Source: Plazaster borealis (Eukaryota > Echinodermata > Asteroidea > Forcipulatida > Labidiasteridae). Taken from it: a DNA stretch of 64,000 bases. How positions within the stretch are numbered: the stretch's first letter is position 1; each line of letters begins with the position of its first letter. A program made the position numbers and the translations under genes. The notes under the pieces were generated by a model. That model did not search any database and was not told the origin of the DNA. It saw only the letters and a program-made list of their open reading frames with translations. The stretch is from contig CM037473.1 in NCBI GenBank assembly GCA_021014325.1, forward strand, positions 2,494,501-2,558,500, read 5' to 3'. Of the stretch, positions 20,169-35,100 are shown piece after piece.

Positions 20169-23100
20169 CTGTGTGAGAGAAACCAATGGGAATAATAGAC
20201 ATTAAATAAAGAATATTATTCGTTATACCCCCTTTTATTTTAAGCGATCGCCTAACATCACAAGACCGGACAGCCACTTTAAGGTGAGGGCTACACTTAA
20301 CTGATTTGGACTATCAACCCAAATCAACTGCAACCAGGGGCACGTTGCCACCTACTCCTTGGGCTGAAACAGGGTTACCCCTTTCATACATGTAGTTCGT
20401 AAGGATGTAGGCACCACTAGGAGCCTGGTTGGTAGAACAGAATGCAATACCTTCCCAACCTTTTACGAAGCAATTGTGGTTCAGTGCCTTGCTCAAGGGC
20501 ACAAGTGTCATGACAGGGATTCGAACCCACACTCAGCTGCTGATAGCAACAGAGCTTGGGTCCGATGAACTGCATACTCGGTACTTTCCAGAGTCCTGTG
20601 ACCAAAAATCCACAGGCATCTAACTCAGGTGGGATTCAAAACCCACATATGAATGCGTTTCTCTAGAAGTGAACCCTGTGCGAAGCATGTCAAGATACTC
20701 ACTTTGGGTTCTACCGCAGTGTCTGATAATTGGAGCTTGCCGAGGTCCAGAGAAAGCATTGTGGGATCAATGTCCTGCACTGCGCAAGTCAAGCCATCAG
20801 CCAGCTGCTGGACATTCTCAATGTAGTGCTTGAAATGCTGAAAAACTGGAGGCTAAAAAGAAGATCACAGTACAAGCTTTAAGTATATTTTTTCAGAATT
20901 GGCAATAATCCTGAAAAAAATATTGAATCACTTTAATTTGAAATTTACTGACTAATAATAATAATAATAATAACTAGTTCTTATATAGCGCATTTCACAA
21001 TAACGTCTTAATGCGCTTTACATTAGTGCCCTGTTCATTGGGCCAATAACATTCCTGTAATCTTTCTCAGATCCCTGGGGAGTATACAGCCCGGAGCTGC
21101 CGTAGCGCTCCGAAGGCTTCTCAAACACAATATCAACCTCTACCCTCGCAGGTACCCATTTATACCCCTTTGATGAAGAGAAGCAATTATAGTACATAGT
21201 ATCTTGCTCAATGATACAAGTGTCATGATCGGGATTCGAACCCACACCCGATGACTTAACCATCGGAACTTGAATTCGATGCTCTAAACCACTCGGCCAC
21301 ATGACACCCCACTACTACTATTATCTTTATTAATTTCTGGTTATTTTTTTTTTTTTTACGGGAATGCTATTTAAACTTGTTTATAATGTAAACACATTAT
21401 AAACAAGTTTAAATAGCATTCCTGTAAAAAAAGAAAATTAACCAGAAATTTTGTTTATCATTTATTGTAATTTTGATATTTGCACACTTTTTGTAATTAT
21501 TGATTAAAAAAATTAGGCCCCAACCTCAAGGTTTTGAAAAACTAGAAACACTTCTGCATTTGACGGCTTGCGTCAAAATTACAATACTCTGACGCCATGT
21601 GTGGGAGGTTGCTTTGTTATACCTCCATGCTGCAACAAAGCGGCTATACAAAATGGACCTCCCACAAATGACATAACATAAGTGATGACGTAACAGGGCT
21701 TTTCGCGAATCTTTCTGAAAAGCACCGGAGAAGGGTGTTCAAAATGATTGTTTTTTTACACAATTTAAATCTGTTTAATCTCATGTGAACTCAATTTCCT
21801 TATTGATTGAAACATTTTGAATGAATTTCAGCAAAGATCACTTGTTGCCGTTTTCGTTCAAGTAGGTCTTTAATAATAATAATATTATTAATATGGTACA
21901 TTTATATAGCGCACAATGCAGGAGCCTCTATGCGCATAAAACGCAAAACATAAAACAATGAAATACATAAAGCAAAGATACAAAAATGTAGATTCAAACA
22001 AGTGAGTCTTTAAAAGTCCCCTGAAAAAAATCAGAACAGAGTCAGCTTGGCGAATATAAACCGTTTTTTTTTTTATAACGTTTCTTTCGCACCTTGACCG
22101 TTGCCCCGCCCTTCTTTTTCCTACTCTTCCTATTGGCTGCTGCCTTCATGGGTTTGAGAAGTCTGTAGCAAACACCTGTCAGTAAGATGACAAAACCTAA
22201 TGTCTGCAGAAGGACAAAATACCGAAAGAAACAATTGGAATATGAACGTAACATTCATCAATCATACGAACGCCATGCACAAAGTTGTGGTGAACTTTTG
22301 GATTGTGAGGTCAGCAGCTGCCGTAAAATAACGGCCCGCTAGGTTTAAATACGGGAATCAAAGTGTGGTGAAGCGGTTTTAAACTTGTTCTTTAAAAACG
22401 CTGAGGACTGGTTCTTCGTCTCGATAAAGTTATCAAGGTCCAGGCCTCACTGTGTTTAAACAACTAGTTGAAAACCAATTCAATACGCTTTGATTCCCAT
22501 TAATAATATTGAATCTTATATAGAGCAATTCCAAAGAATGATCATTGCGCTTCAAACATTATTACCCCTGGTCACTGGGCCATTATTTCATTCCTTAAAC
22601 CATCTCAGCTCCCTGGGGAGTATACAGCCTGTGCTGCCGAGTATGTAGCGCACTAAAAGCTAAATCAATCACAAGAACCATCTCTTCCCTCACAGGTACC
22701 CATTTACCCCTGGGTGATGAGAAGCAATTATAGTTAAGTGTCTTGCTCAAAGACACAAGTGTCATGACCGGGATTCGAACCAACACCCTGATGACTCAGC
22801 CACCAGAACTTGAGTCCAATGCACTAAACCGCTTGGCCATGACACGCTACTCAATTCATAAATACCTTTCTGTTACAAACATCCAAACACCCTCTAAAAG
22901 TTGAGAACAAATGTAACAGTTTAGCCTGAGCTCACGTTGACTCTGCGTTGAATTTCTATGCATGTGTTGAGCGCTGAGTAGCTCCTCGCGCCAGTTTCGA
23001 AATTGCGTGCATCAGTTTAAAATTATTGCAACCAAGTTTCAAACTTGCGCTAGCCAAATATGCGACCCATCAACTTAAATTGGGCCATGACATTTGCGCA

Positions 23101-26100
23101 CTCCACGCACCCAAAGCCGTATATTGAGAGAGTTGCGACCATTTGCGATTAGAAGCCGTGTCCCAAAAAAAACGCATGGGCAAACACAGGGTGCCAGACT
23201 AGACTGCACATATGGTTGTGCTGCATTTGGACCGAAAATGGCATCCAGCAACCACGTGATCAAAGAAAACTGGTCCCTCTATATTGCAACTCTTTCAATA
23301 CACCCTGCGCGCACCCATCAGATAGCGTCCTCTTTTGACTCAATAAGGTCAGGTCAAGTTTAATCACTTCTAACTCTGCTTACATCGCATGCTTAAACAT
23401 GACCATGTGATCTCCTCTCAACCAATCCGAATGGATAAACTGTCCCGGGTATTCATGAATGACAGTTCCTGAACATTAGGCACTAGACCTCTGTGTAACG
23501 CTCAACAATAGTGAAATGTTTTACCTCGACAAGCATAACCAGTTCAGGGAGAATATGTCTGTCAAATATCCTGCCCTCTTTGTCTTCCCGTATAAGGCAC
23601 CGTCTACTTCTCCTGATGGATTCTGTGTCATTTCAAGGAAATCAATTAACATGAAACACGATATCTCAAATACATACAATTCTATTTACTGCTGGTGATG
23701 GGATTCGTTCGCAGTTTAGTTCTCAGCTGCAGCAAACCTAAAAAAACACCTTCTTTTTACTTAGCAGAGAGACTTGGGTCCAAGAAGCCAATTGTGGGTT
23801 AGATTGGAATAGTGTGATGCAATGACTTGCTTAGTCACAAGTTGCCGGGAAAAGAGCGTAAGCAATTAATGTGCAAAATGTTCAAGAAAACTTAGAGTGA
23901 AAGGTTTTCTGCTGTTCATAAGTCATTATAGGAAGGTTAAAGAAGGTTAAAGTTCTAGAAACAAAAATGTAACAGAAATACCATATTTTTCTTTGTCGGA
24001 AGCCATTTTATTGCTTAAAACCAGTTACTAGGACAACAATATTTTTGTTATGTGCCTCGAAGAAGGTGTAGAGCCTTATGCCCTACAGGCACACAATGAG
24101 TTGTCTGCCCATCAAATGCCAGTTAAAACTTTTGAGGACCAGTCAAGATTTTGTCAAAGAGTGCTCTGGCTGGCTAGTTAATTCCGGGTATCTGCACACT
24201 TTAAAAAGTCAAATTTAAAACTTTTTAAGACCCTTTTAATGCTACCCTTAACAAAATTTAAGACCAACAAAAAATATATGAATAAGGCAGGGAGAAACAG
24301 CTATACTCACTCAAACTTTATGTTACTTTTTTTTACACTTTTTTTACAGCGTAGTTCAGTTCTTTATGAGCTGATGGGAAAATTCAATACAGGCTTCATC
24401 CATTTTTTTTAAACCCTCAAATAGCTGAATTTATTACTTTTTAATGCTTCTTGAGGCCTTGAATTGTTATTGTTCAATTTAAAACTTTTTAATACTTTTT
24501 AAGAATCTGCAGAAACACTGTCATTGCTTCCAAAAACTACATGTTAAATAATGTTTCGAAGAAATTTTACAAAAATATGGCACAATGAAAAAGCCGACAG
24601 CCCAACGAAATGTCGACAAGGTATGAAGACATCTCACTGGTTAGTTAAGGCTGGCTCCCCGTCTGCCATTTTGTTGCATCACAACGAAAACACAAAGCCT
24701 ACCTGTACATTTGTCGATGATGACGGTGAAATCTTGCTGTATTTTACTCTGCAAATCGGCACTTTCTGATGAGGAAAAAGAAGGGGAAAAAAATAAAAAA
24801 AATTGTGAGGAGCTTTTCATAACAGCTGCTGTGATTCGTCTTTGAATGTCCAGAATTATGTTAGAGCTTTGGTCATTGGCCAAGCATTTTTTGCCTGTTC
24901 CCTTGAGCTGCCATAATGTAGTTGTTCTGACTAAATTGTAACTAAATGCTTTATACCATGCCCGATATGGTAAAAGAGGGTACCCCCCTAGCCTCCCCAT
25001 GCTCCCATAATTTAACACACTATTTTACTGTTATACAGAAGTACCCCCCCTCCCCTTAAGAAAGTCGTAATACCTTCATTCTGTGTTGATAATTCATGTA
25101 TTCGATGTACAACCTTCAACGTGGTCAAGAGAATATTGCCACATTCTCCCTTGAGGTAGCTAGCTGTCCTCGTGCTAGGAGGCCCCTGAACGGGAAACTG
25201 AAACAGAAAATTTGTAGAACATTTCAATGTGCCACCATGAATATGATCTGGGTTTGAAGTCATCGAAGATGAAAAAAAACCACTCAAAAAAAAATGACAA
25301 TACGCCCTCGGTGTTAGACTTGAACGATGACTGTCACAAGTGAATGCTCGATAGGCCATATTATTTATTATTATTACATATTTTCTGGTAATGAAACCAA
25401 GGATGCCTCATAAGTGAATTTAATCACTGTAGCTCGCAAGCCTGAGGAAACCAGCTAACTGAATATACAAAGATACCTCACCATGCAAAGCTTCAAATCC
25501 CAAATATTTGAAATGTTCTCCAAGTACAGCTAGCTGCAATTTCTTACCTTTCTATGCGTAGTGGGATCTTCCGCCGTCTCCCTCAGGTAACTTTCCAGTT
25601 GCTCTATTAACATGCCCAGCACTTCCTCGTGACCCGGGCCTTCACCATTATTAGTAGGGGTGTTTGTAGCCCCTTGGGGAGGGATCGGGACGAGGTAGGT
25701 GGAAGCAGCGAGAGAGCGGAGAATGAGCTGTCGTAATTTCAGCCAAGCCTTCTCCTGCTGAAGGGAAGCCACTTTGTCCTCATCTGTAAGTTGCCTGAGA
25801 CATTTAAAACGATAACAAATCACTTGCTTTTGTTTGCAGTAAAAGGAAAAAACACAGAATGGATCAACCACAGGGGTTATGATCAAGGAATATTCAGAGG
25901 CATTCTGGGAAAAAAAAAATGGCGCGGCTTGGTTGACGCACCATGCACAACTCTCGGCCAATGATTGGTCTTCTTTTGACCCTTAGTGAAGGCGGTGTTT
26001 GAGCTTGTGACCTCATATGCAAGGAGTCTACAAGTTTGATCATTAGTTACCTTTGTTGAGGTGCCCATGACAACATAACATCCAGATCGCGGTTATCCGT

Positions 26101-29100
26101 GATCTCCTCCCATTTTGTATCATCTGAAACAGGAAAAGGAAAAGTTAATTCATAACTCTTGTTTATACAATTTGAACGAGTCAACCAAGACATGACATTA
26201 TTCCCGTTTTAAATGGTCTGTATACGTTTGGTAATTTACTCATAAAATTAATGGCGATAAAAACTTACTTGGTAAGAAGTGCAGCAGCTTCTGAGAGTAT
26301 AAAGCATTTTGAGATACATTTCACTTTGAATTAATGTGGTTATGGAAAAAGATCTGTTTTTATCCCCAACAATTTGAATCTGAGAAGCGTTTCTGTCAGA
26401 AACGTTTCTCAGATTGTGTATACCAATTGCAGATTATTCTTCATGCGTGGACATAACCGCTCCAGAATTTCGGCAATATCTCAAAAACTCTAACACCTTT
26501 TGAAATGAAATTTTCACAGGTTAGTTTTATGGTATATATCTACAACTATATAGGAGTGAAACAAACAGTGGGTTCCAATTCCCAAACGTATAAAATCCCT
26601 TTAATGAAAACGTTATATGCACATTCTTATTACTTTATGTATATCCAGATTTTTGGAAATATCTCAAAAACGCTACATCTTTTGAAATGAAATTTTCACA
26701 GGTTAGTTTTATGGTATATATCTACAACTATAGAGGATTGAAACAACAGTGGGTTGGTTCCAATTACCAAATGTATACAATCACTTTAAACGGGTACGCC
26801 CACGATATGACTTCAGCCAACACTCCTCCAAACGAGATTTTACACATGGTTGTACCCGCAAGTTTACTACTTATAGTTGCTTTGTTATTTTTCCACACCA
26901 TGCAAAGCTTCAAACACCACTGACATAAGTCTATTGGAGAATAAGTTCACTTGTGTCGGCTCACCTTTCTCAGGACAGATTTCCATGTCCAAGATGAAGT
27001 CTTGCAGTGAGTTTCCTCCACTGAAGTCAAGATGCAACCAAAAGAAGAAATAACAAAGAGGAAAATATTCACTATGTTAAAATGTCTTCATATACAAATA
27101 GACCTTATGCACATCATGTTATTTCAGTAGGGCGCCCTAGAAACATAGATACCTTGTTAACATGGAAAACATTGGGAAATGTCAATTCACGTCATGATGT
27201 TTACTTTGACCTTTTGGGTCGAGTGGGAGTAGGTCAGATCTTGCAGCCGTTTGCGGCCGCTACAGGGCATTTTGGTACAAGCCGTTTAACGGCCGCTATA
27301 GGCACTTTGGTAGAAGCCGTTTACGGCCGCTATGGTCTCTAAAAGGTTAACCCTTTAGCAGCAGGCATACCGCCTGCATCCGCACTGCCTGTTAGTTTAG
27401 CAATTTGGCCGAAACCCTTGGCGACACAGTTGGGAGTTGTGATTGGTCAACGGGTGAAGGGGCGGAGCTTTTGAAGGCATGATATTAGTCTCTTTGGAAA
27501 AAGTAAGAAAATTTTATTGCATACAAGTGCTAACCTACATAGCTTGTACAGGCTTTTATAGGCTTTTCAGGCTACTTAATAACAATTTTGCAGAATCTTC
27601 TGCATGTAAAACAAAAATCGGAAATCAGATTAAAGTAGGAAGAATATCCTGCCTGCTTTCGAAAGAATATCTTACATTTCTGCTTCAGTGAGCAGCTCCA
27701 AGAGTAGTTTCTCAACCGTGACCTGAGCACAATGGATTGAGTGACTTATTCTCCTTCTAAACGTCAAGAACTCTGGAATCTTGTGGAATGTCCCAAACTT
27801 ATATGCTGTTATCATGTACTCGGTGGTCTAACAAAAATAACATTCAAATAAAACACTTTAGTAAGTTACGGTCATAGATTGTGTCTTTCACTATTTTCTC
27901 CTGACTCACCCAACGGATTAAGCCCAAATTTTCATAGGTTTGCTATTTCTTGTATAAGGTTGATCAAACAAAACATGAACACTGTCTGCGACTATCTTGT
28001 AAGCTCTACCAATCCTACATCAATCCTTTAAGTATAATTTTCTAAGTTAAACGTCTACATATAAACCGCCCAAGATAGATACAAAATAAACTTACATCTT
28101 TGTGGTTTACGGTGAAGAACTTTAGAGTTGTGTTGAACAAGGCATTGGCGGAAGTAAAGTGACCCAAACTAGTTACGTATCCTGACACAGTGTACCTAGA
28201 TTTTGTTTTTATTGTGGAAAAGAAAAACAAATTAATAATACAAACTGTTCAAGTGATACTTTGTTCATTCACTCAAGTTCAGATGATAACGCCTGGCGTG
28301 TTGTGGCCTAGTGGTCTGGCCAGGTCTCAAATTTGGGGGGAAAATTCACAAGACCGCATGGCTTGTTTTTCAACATTTTTACTGGACCAGAAATTCTTTT
28401 TACAAGACCAGAATCAAATAGAGACAAAAAAATGAATACACAGTTTAAAATATAAACTGTTTTTAGTTGAAAAAGCACTAAAAGAAGATTTATCTCATTT
28501 GTTTAAGGGCAGATATACTTCCATAATCAACAAAATTGAAAGAAATTTGTGAGACTAAAAGTCTGAAAAACCACAAGACCGCCAGACTTGTCCAGTCATG
28601 AGTTTACTGGCCCACCGCAAAAATCACTGGCCTCGGGCCTGCGGTCCAGTGTGAATTTCGAGCCCTACTAGTGCATCAGACACAAGTTCTGATGACCTAG
28701 GCCCAATTTCATAGAGCTGCTTAAGCAGAAAATATTGCTTAAACATTTTCTGCTAAGCAGAAATGAGCAGGATACCAGTCACAAATTGTACATGTGACAT
28801 GATAGTTTGGCTGGTAACCTTATTCTGGTAAGCAAAATTGTATTGTGCTTAGCTACTTTTTGTGCTTAAGCAGCTCTATGAAATTGGGACCTAGTCATTG
28901 GAAGGTGGGTCAAATTCCCCGTCAAGACACTTGCGTCCTTGAGAAAAACACTTAACCATAAATTGCTTCTCTTTACCCAGTTGCATAAAATGTGACCCTG
29001 CAAGGGCTGGCCTTAGCGCTATATTAAGAAGCATGAGGTTGTTTGCTCCCCAGAGAGTTGAGAAAGTTTGAAGAATGGTTTAAAGGCCCTGTACACTATT

Positions 29101-32100
29101 GGTAAGATCATAAAACACAAATGTTCACAGATTCACACACAACTTACATGATTTAAAGTAAGTAATGGTTGAAAGGGTTCCTTAAAATATTTCTGCCTAA
29201 AATGCTATAATTTCTGAGAAATGAGTAAAACAATAGTTTTTATCACGCGCGATATTTTGAAAAAACAGAAAACACATAAGGTCTCTTTTCACTATTTTCT
29301 TGTGATCTCGATGACCAATTGAGCTCAAACTTTCACAGGTTTGTTTGTTCATGCATATGTTGAATCACATAAAATGTGGACACTGATTTTGAGCTGTTAC
29401 CAAAAGTGTACAATACCTTTAAGTATTCCTGATGAAAAGGGATAATGTTGTACCGTGCCTTGATCTAGCTACTAGGATAATGTGCGTTATACACATATAT
29501 AAGAACCCTGTAAAATTAAAATCAATTCCATTCCAATTGATCTTGACAAATAAAGCTTTAAAGGTATTGTACACTTTTGGAAACAGCTCAAAATCAGTGT
29601 CCACATTTTGTGTGATTCAACATATGCATGAACAAACAAACCTGTGAAAGTTTTAGCTTAATTGGTCATCAAGGTCACGAGAAAATAGTGAAAAGAGACC
29701 TTATGTGTTTTCTGTTTTTTCGAATTATCGCGCGTGATAAAAACTATTGTTTTACTCATTTCTCAGAAACGATAGCATTTTAGGCAGAAATATTTTAAAG
29801 AACCCTTTCTACCATTACTTGCTTTAAATCATGTAAGTTATGTGTGAATCTGTGAACATTGTGTTTTACGATCTTACCAATAGTGTACAGGGCCTTTAAA
29901 GGGTGTGAATAACATTGATAAGAGTAAAAATATAAATGTTCACAGATTTGCACACAACTTACATGGCATAAAGATGGTCATGGTGGGAAACTCCCTTTGA
30001 AATATTTGTGCTTGAATTGCAATAGTTTTTGAGAAATGAGTTAAGCAATTATTTTGATCTTGCAAGTCCAAAACTCAATGTTTGAAAACAGTGAAAACAT
30101 TTAAGGTTTTTTTCCCATTTTTTTTTCGTGACAGCAATGACCGATAGAGCTGAAACTTTCACAGGTTTGTTATTTCATGTACATGTATATGTTGGGTCAC
30201 ATCAAGTGTGGAAACTTGTCTTTGACAATTACCAATGTTACACATGTGCTTTAAAAGAAGCACTGTTAAGTTAACAAAATGGTAAGACATCTGCTCTAGC
30301 AATGCAAAGGTCGTGGGTTCGAATCCCACCTGAGCGATTTGCCTGTGGAATTTGTTCACAGAACTCGGGAAAGTGCTGAGTATACAGTGCTTAATACACA
30401 TCAGTGTAAGGGTAAAAACAAATTATATTCTTTATCCCCAATGCATAATTAACATCTATTAAAATGGAACGAGTCAACCACAAAGGAAAACATGAAAAAT
30501 CTAATGTTAATTCCACACGACTTGAGATATTTCATGCATTGATTGTCAATGTCATAGTTACCCTAATGTATCTTGTTGTATATGTTTGATGTCCAGTCCA
30601 TCATACAAGTCTGGTATGGGCCCAAACGCACCTGATAGGAAAAAAACACAAAAAGAAAATGTAAAACTCTATCCAAATAATTTCAAATAACCATGAAGCC
30701 GTTAGAGTTTCATCGCCCCATTTTTTCGCCAAAAGAAATTTATAATTGTTTCCCAACGTCATTCTAGGCACGCTGTTCCTATAAAGGGAACGAGAGGTGG
30801 GTCAACCTACAGAAGCGGGTTGGGCGGCAGGGTCCCTGGGGTCTGGAGACGCTTCCGTAGGTTGAGCCAGCTCTCATTCCCTTTGTAGAGCAGCGTGCGC
30901 AGAGGCAGCCCATGCCGTCAGAACCGTCTCCAGGCCCCAGAGACCCTGACGCCCAGCCCGTTTCCGTACAATGACACAGCTCTCATTGCCTTAATAGGAG
31001 CAGCGTGCGCAGAGGCAGCCCATGCCGTCAGAAGCGTCTCCAGGCCCCAGAGACCCTGCCGCCCAGCCCGTTTCCGTACAATGACACAGCTCTCATTGCC
31101 TTAATAGGAGCAGCGTGCGCAGAGGCAGCCCATGCCGTCGGAAGCGTCTACAGGCCCCAGAGACCCTGCCGCCCAGCCCGTTTCCGTACAATGACACAGC
31201 TCTCATTGCCTTAATAGGAGCAGCGTGCGCAGAGGCAGCCCATGCCGTCGGAAGCGTCTCCAGGCCTCGGGGACCCTGCCGCCCAGCCCATTTCCGTAGG
31301 TTGACCCAGCTCTCATTCCCTTTAAAGAGCAGGTAAATGTTTCCCCATTGAAGCCCCTCTTAGCATAGAATCTGTCTTGCTATTGGTTGAGAGTGTGTTG
31401 CATAATATGCTTCTTTTTGTTTACTATCAAGTCACCCAAATCAATCAAAAGACGATCCTGGAAAAAGGCTACCACCCTAGCAACAAGGGAATTCTCGCAT
31501 GGAACAAGGTGTCTACTTATTACTGTACAGTGGTGCTTGTTATACCATGGTACTAAGATTGCGAATTTGTATTGGTCGAGAATCAATTTTGCGATGTTCT
31601 CCAAAGACGCATGAACATAGCTCAGGAGAAAATGTGTGATGGGTCGTTTCCAGAGCCTTGTACAATATTAGAAATAGCCCGGGTTCAAGGTTGTAATCAC
31701 ACTGGTACTAGGTAAATTGATAACATTCCTGTGCGATGTGCCATACATGCCATAGGGAACAGTGAAGCATGGTCAAAACTATGTCTCCCTCGATGATCCC
31801 CGGAGCATTCTGTTGTCCCTCGACTTTCCCCTCGGTAAGATAGAACGCTCCGAGGATCACCTCGGGAGTCGTAGTTTTAAACCATAACACTCGAACGGAT
31901 CCTACAAGCGGGCAAAGTGACCATTACACTCCATAAAAGAATTTCCGAGTTTGGCCACAAAAACTCGGAAAGTATGTGATACATCATTTTCACCACTGGA
32001 TGTGTTTACATTGAATAACTTGGGCCATTAAACTTAATGGATGAGCAGTTAATCTGCATTGGGCCAGTCAGCAGCCCTGGTTTGTGCATGATCCAATTAA

Positions 32101-35100
32101 GTCCACTGTTTGGAAAAGGGAGTTACATGGAGATAACAAGTGTTAGTTGTCAGATAAAAAGGATGTTTTATTCTAGCCTCTTTCTTTAATGGAGCTTTCC
32201 TGTAATGCTTACCTATGAGACAATACAGTCGTATTAGAAGCAGCTTCATGTGATGACAGGACGTACTCGCCTTCAGACCCTTCTCCAAGATCTCAATCAT
32301 TCTCCACAGATACCTCTCGGTCCCTGTTAGAATCAACGTACAGGATTGGTGTCAATAGAGTGCGCAACTCTCACGCGTAATCGGAAACGAGAAAACAACT
32401 CAACTGAACAACCTGACGTTAAGAGATTGTATACCTTTGGTAATTGGTACCCACTGCTTGTTTCAATCCTACATAGTTGTAGATATATACCATAAAACTA
32501 ACCTGTGAAAATTTCATTTGAAAAGGTGGTAGCGTTTTTGAGGTATTGCCGAAAATCTGGAGCGAAATGTCCACGCAGGAAGATTAATCTGCAATTGGAA
32601 TATATACAATCTGAGAAACGTTACTGCAGCAACGCTTCTAAGATTAAAATATTTTGTGATATCTTTTTCCATAACTGCAGTACTTCAAAGTGAAAAGTTT
32701 CTCAAAATGCATGATACTATCCAAAGCTGCTGTACTATTACCAAGTACGTTTTCATTGCCATTAAGTTGCAGAGTCATTACCAAACATATACAGACCCTT
32801 TAACATGGTGAACATTATATTATTTGATACTCTTTCAGAGCAAAATTTTAAACAAAGACGTCATCAGACATTTAAGAACAAATGGGTCTGTACTTTCCAA
32901 GATTAATTTTTGCGCCAGTCAAAAGGTCAAATCAAATGCCGTTTTTGATTGAATACCATCAACATTCAAGATTGAACTGAAAATTCCCCGTACAAAAATG
33001 GACAGACCATGTGTTTGAAATGTGACGTCATCGAAGGTTTTTATACTTTGAAAGGCATCGAACACGGTGGCATTTTACAACATTTTAACACAAAGTTAGA
33101 GACTTGATAAATGTTTTCCCATTTTCAGAGGGACTCTATCTAGTGGAAAATAAATGGATTGCAAAACGGAATTTGACCTTTGAGCCCCTCTTTAACGGGA
33201 GGGTATACCTTTGGCAATTACTCCAAAAATTAATGATCATAAAAACTTACTTTTTTTAGGAAGCACTGCAGCTGTTTCGAAAGAATGTGGTTTTAGAGAA
33301 AGGGATTCAAAACAAAATTCATTCTGAGAAACGTTTTATGCATGAAACATTTCGCAGATTGTGTATTCCAATTAAGGATTATTCTTCCTGCGTGCACATA
33401 ACCGCTCCATATTTTCGACGATTTCTCAAAAATGCTACCACCTTTTCAAATGAAAGTTTCTAAGGTTAGTTTTATTGTATATATCTACACTTACATAGGA
33501 TTAAAAAACAATCAAACGGTTCCAAAAACCAAAGCTATACTTTGCCTTTAAAAAACCCAGTAATCACCTGATTCCTGCCAAACGTCTAGAAGTAAGTGAA
33601 CAGCCATGACAAGGTATTCGTCCCCAAACTGCAGATCGGTGTTCAGTAAATCCTGGCCGTATTGCAGCGCTGCTTCGCTTCGCTTGATGAGCTCATCTAC
33701 CAGCGACAACTTCACGTCTTGTGACAGCTCGTCCTGAAGACCTAAACGCCGACTTATCTTCAATATGCATAGATGCCTGTAGATTTGCTTCACCTGTCAG
33801 AACGGAAACGAAAAGAGAGTATCATGATTGAGTATTGCAGCTTTAAGGCGTCGTACACGTTTGGTAATTGTCAAAGACCAGTGTTCTCACTTGGTGTATC
33901 CCAACATATGCATAAAATAACAAGCCTGTGAAAATTTGGGCTCAATTGGTCATCGAAGTTGCAAGAAAATGATGAAAGAAAAAACACACTTGTTGTGCAA
34001 ATTTGTGTGCTTTCAGATAGGAATAAAAACTTCTTGCAAGAAGTTTTTATTATTTTAGTGAGAAATTAGTTTCTCAAAAACTACGTTACTTCAGAGGGAG
34101 TCGTTTCTCACAATGTTTTATACTATCAACAGCTCTCTGTTGCTCTTTAACAAGTCAGCTTTTATGCTAATATATATTTTGAGTAATTACCAAACGTGTA
34201 CAGTGCCTTTAAAGGTAGGATCATAGATTGGTTTTGTCAACGTAATGCTTATTTGTAGGCCAAATTATAAAGAAAGATAACAGAAAAGTCACTTGTGAAA
34301 ATTTCAGCTGAATGCAATGTCTACTTGCTGCGAAAAAAGCAAAAAAACTATTATTATATTTTCACAAGAATGTTGAATCCATCCACGTTTAGCGAGGTGA
34401 TAGGGGGTACCAACCACATCTCTGGCCGCAGCATTCACAAAATGACACCAACCTTCAGAAATCTGAGAAACGATTCATGCATGAATCCTTTCTCTGACTC
34501 AATTGTTTGGGGTGAAAATTTTGCCAAAACATTATACTTCAAAGGGAATCCTTTTTCAAAGTAGTTTATACTTTCAACAGCTGCAGTGCTTCTCACCAAG
34601 TAAGTTTTTATGATCAAAATTTGTTGGGTATTTACCAATCTGTGACCCTACCTTAACTCAACAACTGCAGGCATAATATTTTGGTCCTTTGAAAAAAAGT
34701 GGGCAAATTGTATTGAGTGCAAGGGCTAACCAACATGTACACATGGTATCGGCATTTAAAGAGGCTTTTTGGGCTATTTAATAACAATTTTGCTGATTTT
34801 TCTGAGGGGAAAACAAAATCTGAAATCAGGTTAAAGTAGAAAGTACATCATATATTAGTCCAGGAGTTCCTTTGTTGCTAAAACTCTGCAATTTTGAATT
34901 GTATTATTATTATTTTTTTATTTATGTATTTATTTTTATTTTTTAAATATTTTTTTGATGGGTGGGATATTTGATCCAGATAGAACTTCCTTACATTATT
35001 AGATATAATCCTCATGAGTATTTTGTCCTATGATATTTTCTTTGTTCATCTTTTTATTTATTTTGTTCATTGTTTTATTTCTATTAAGATATTTATTTGT

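Noticed and set aside
30895..31336. Three overlapping frames of a GSPCRQ-type peptide
   Set aside because: They are the same 110-bp satellite read in successive frames, not a protein family.
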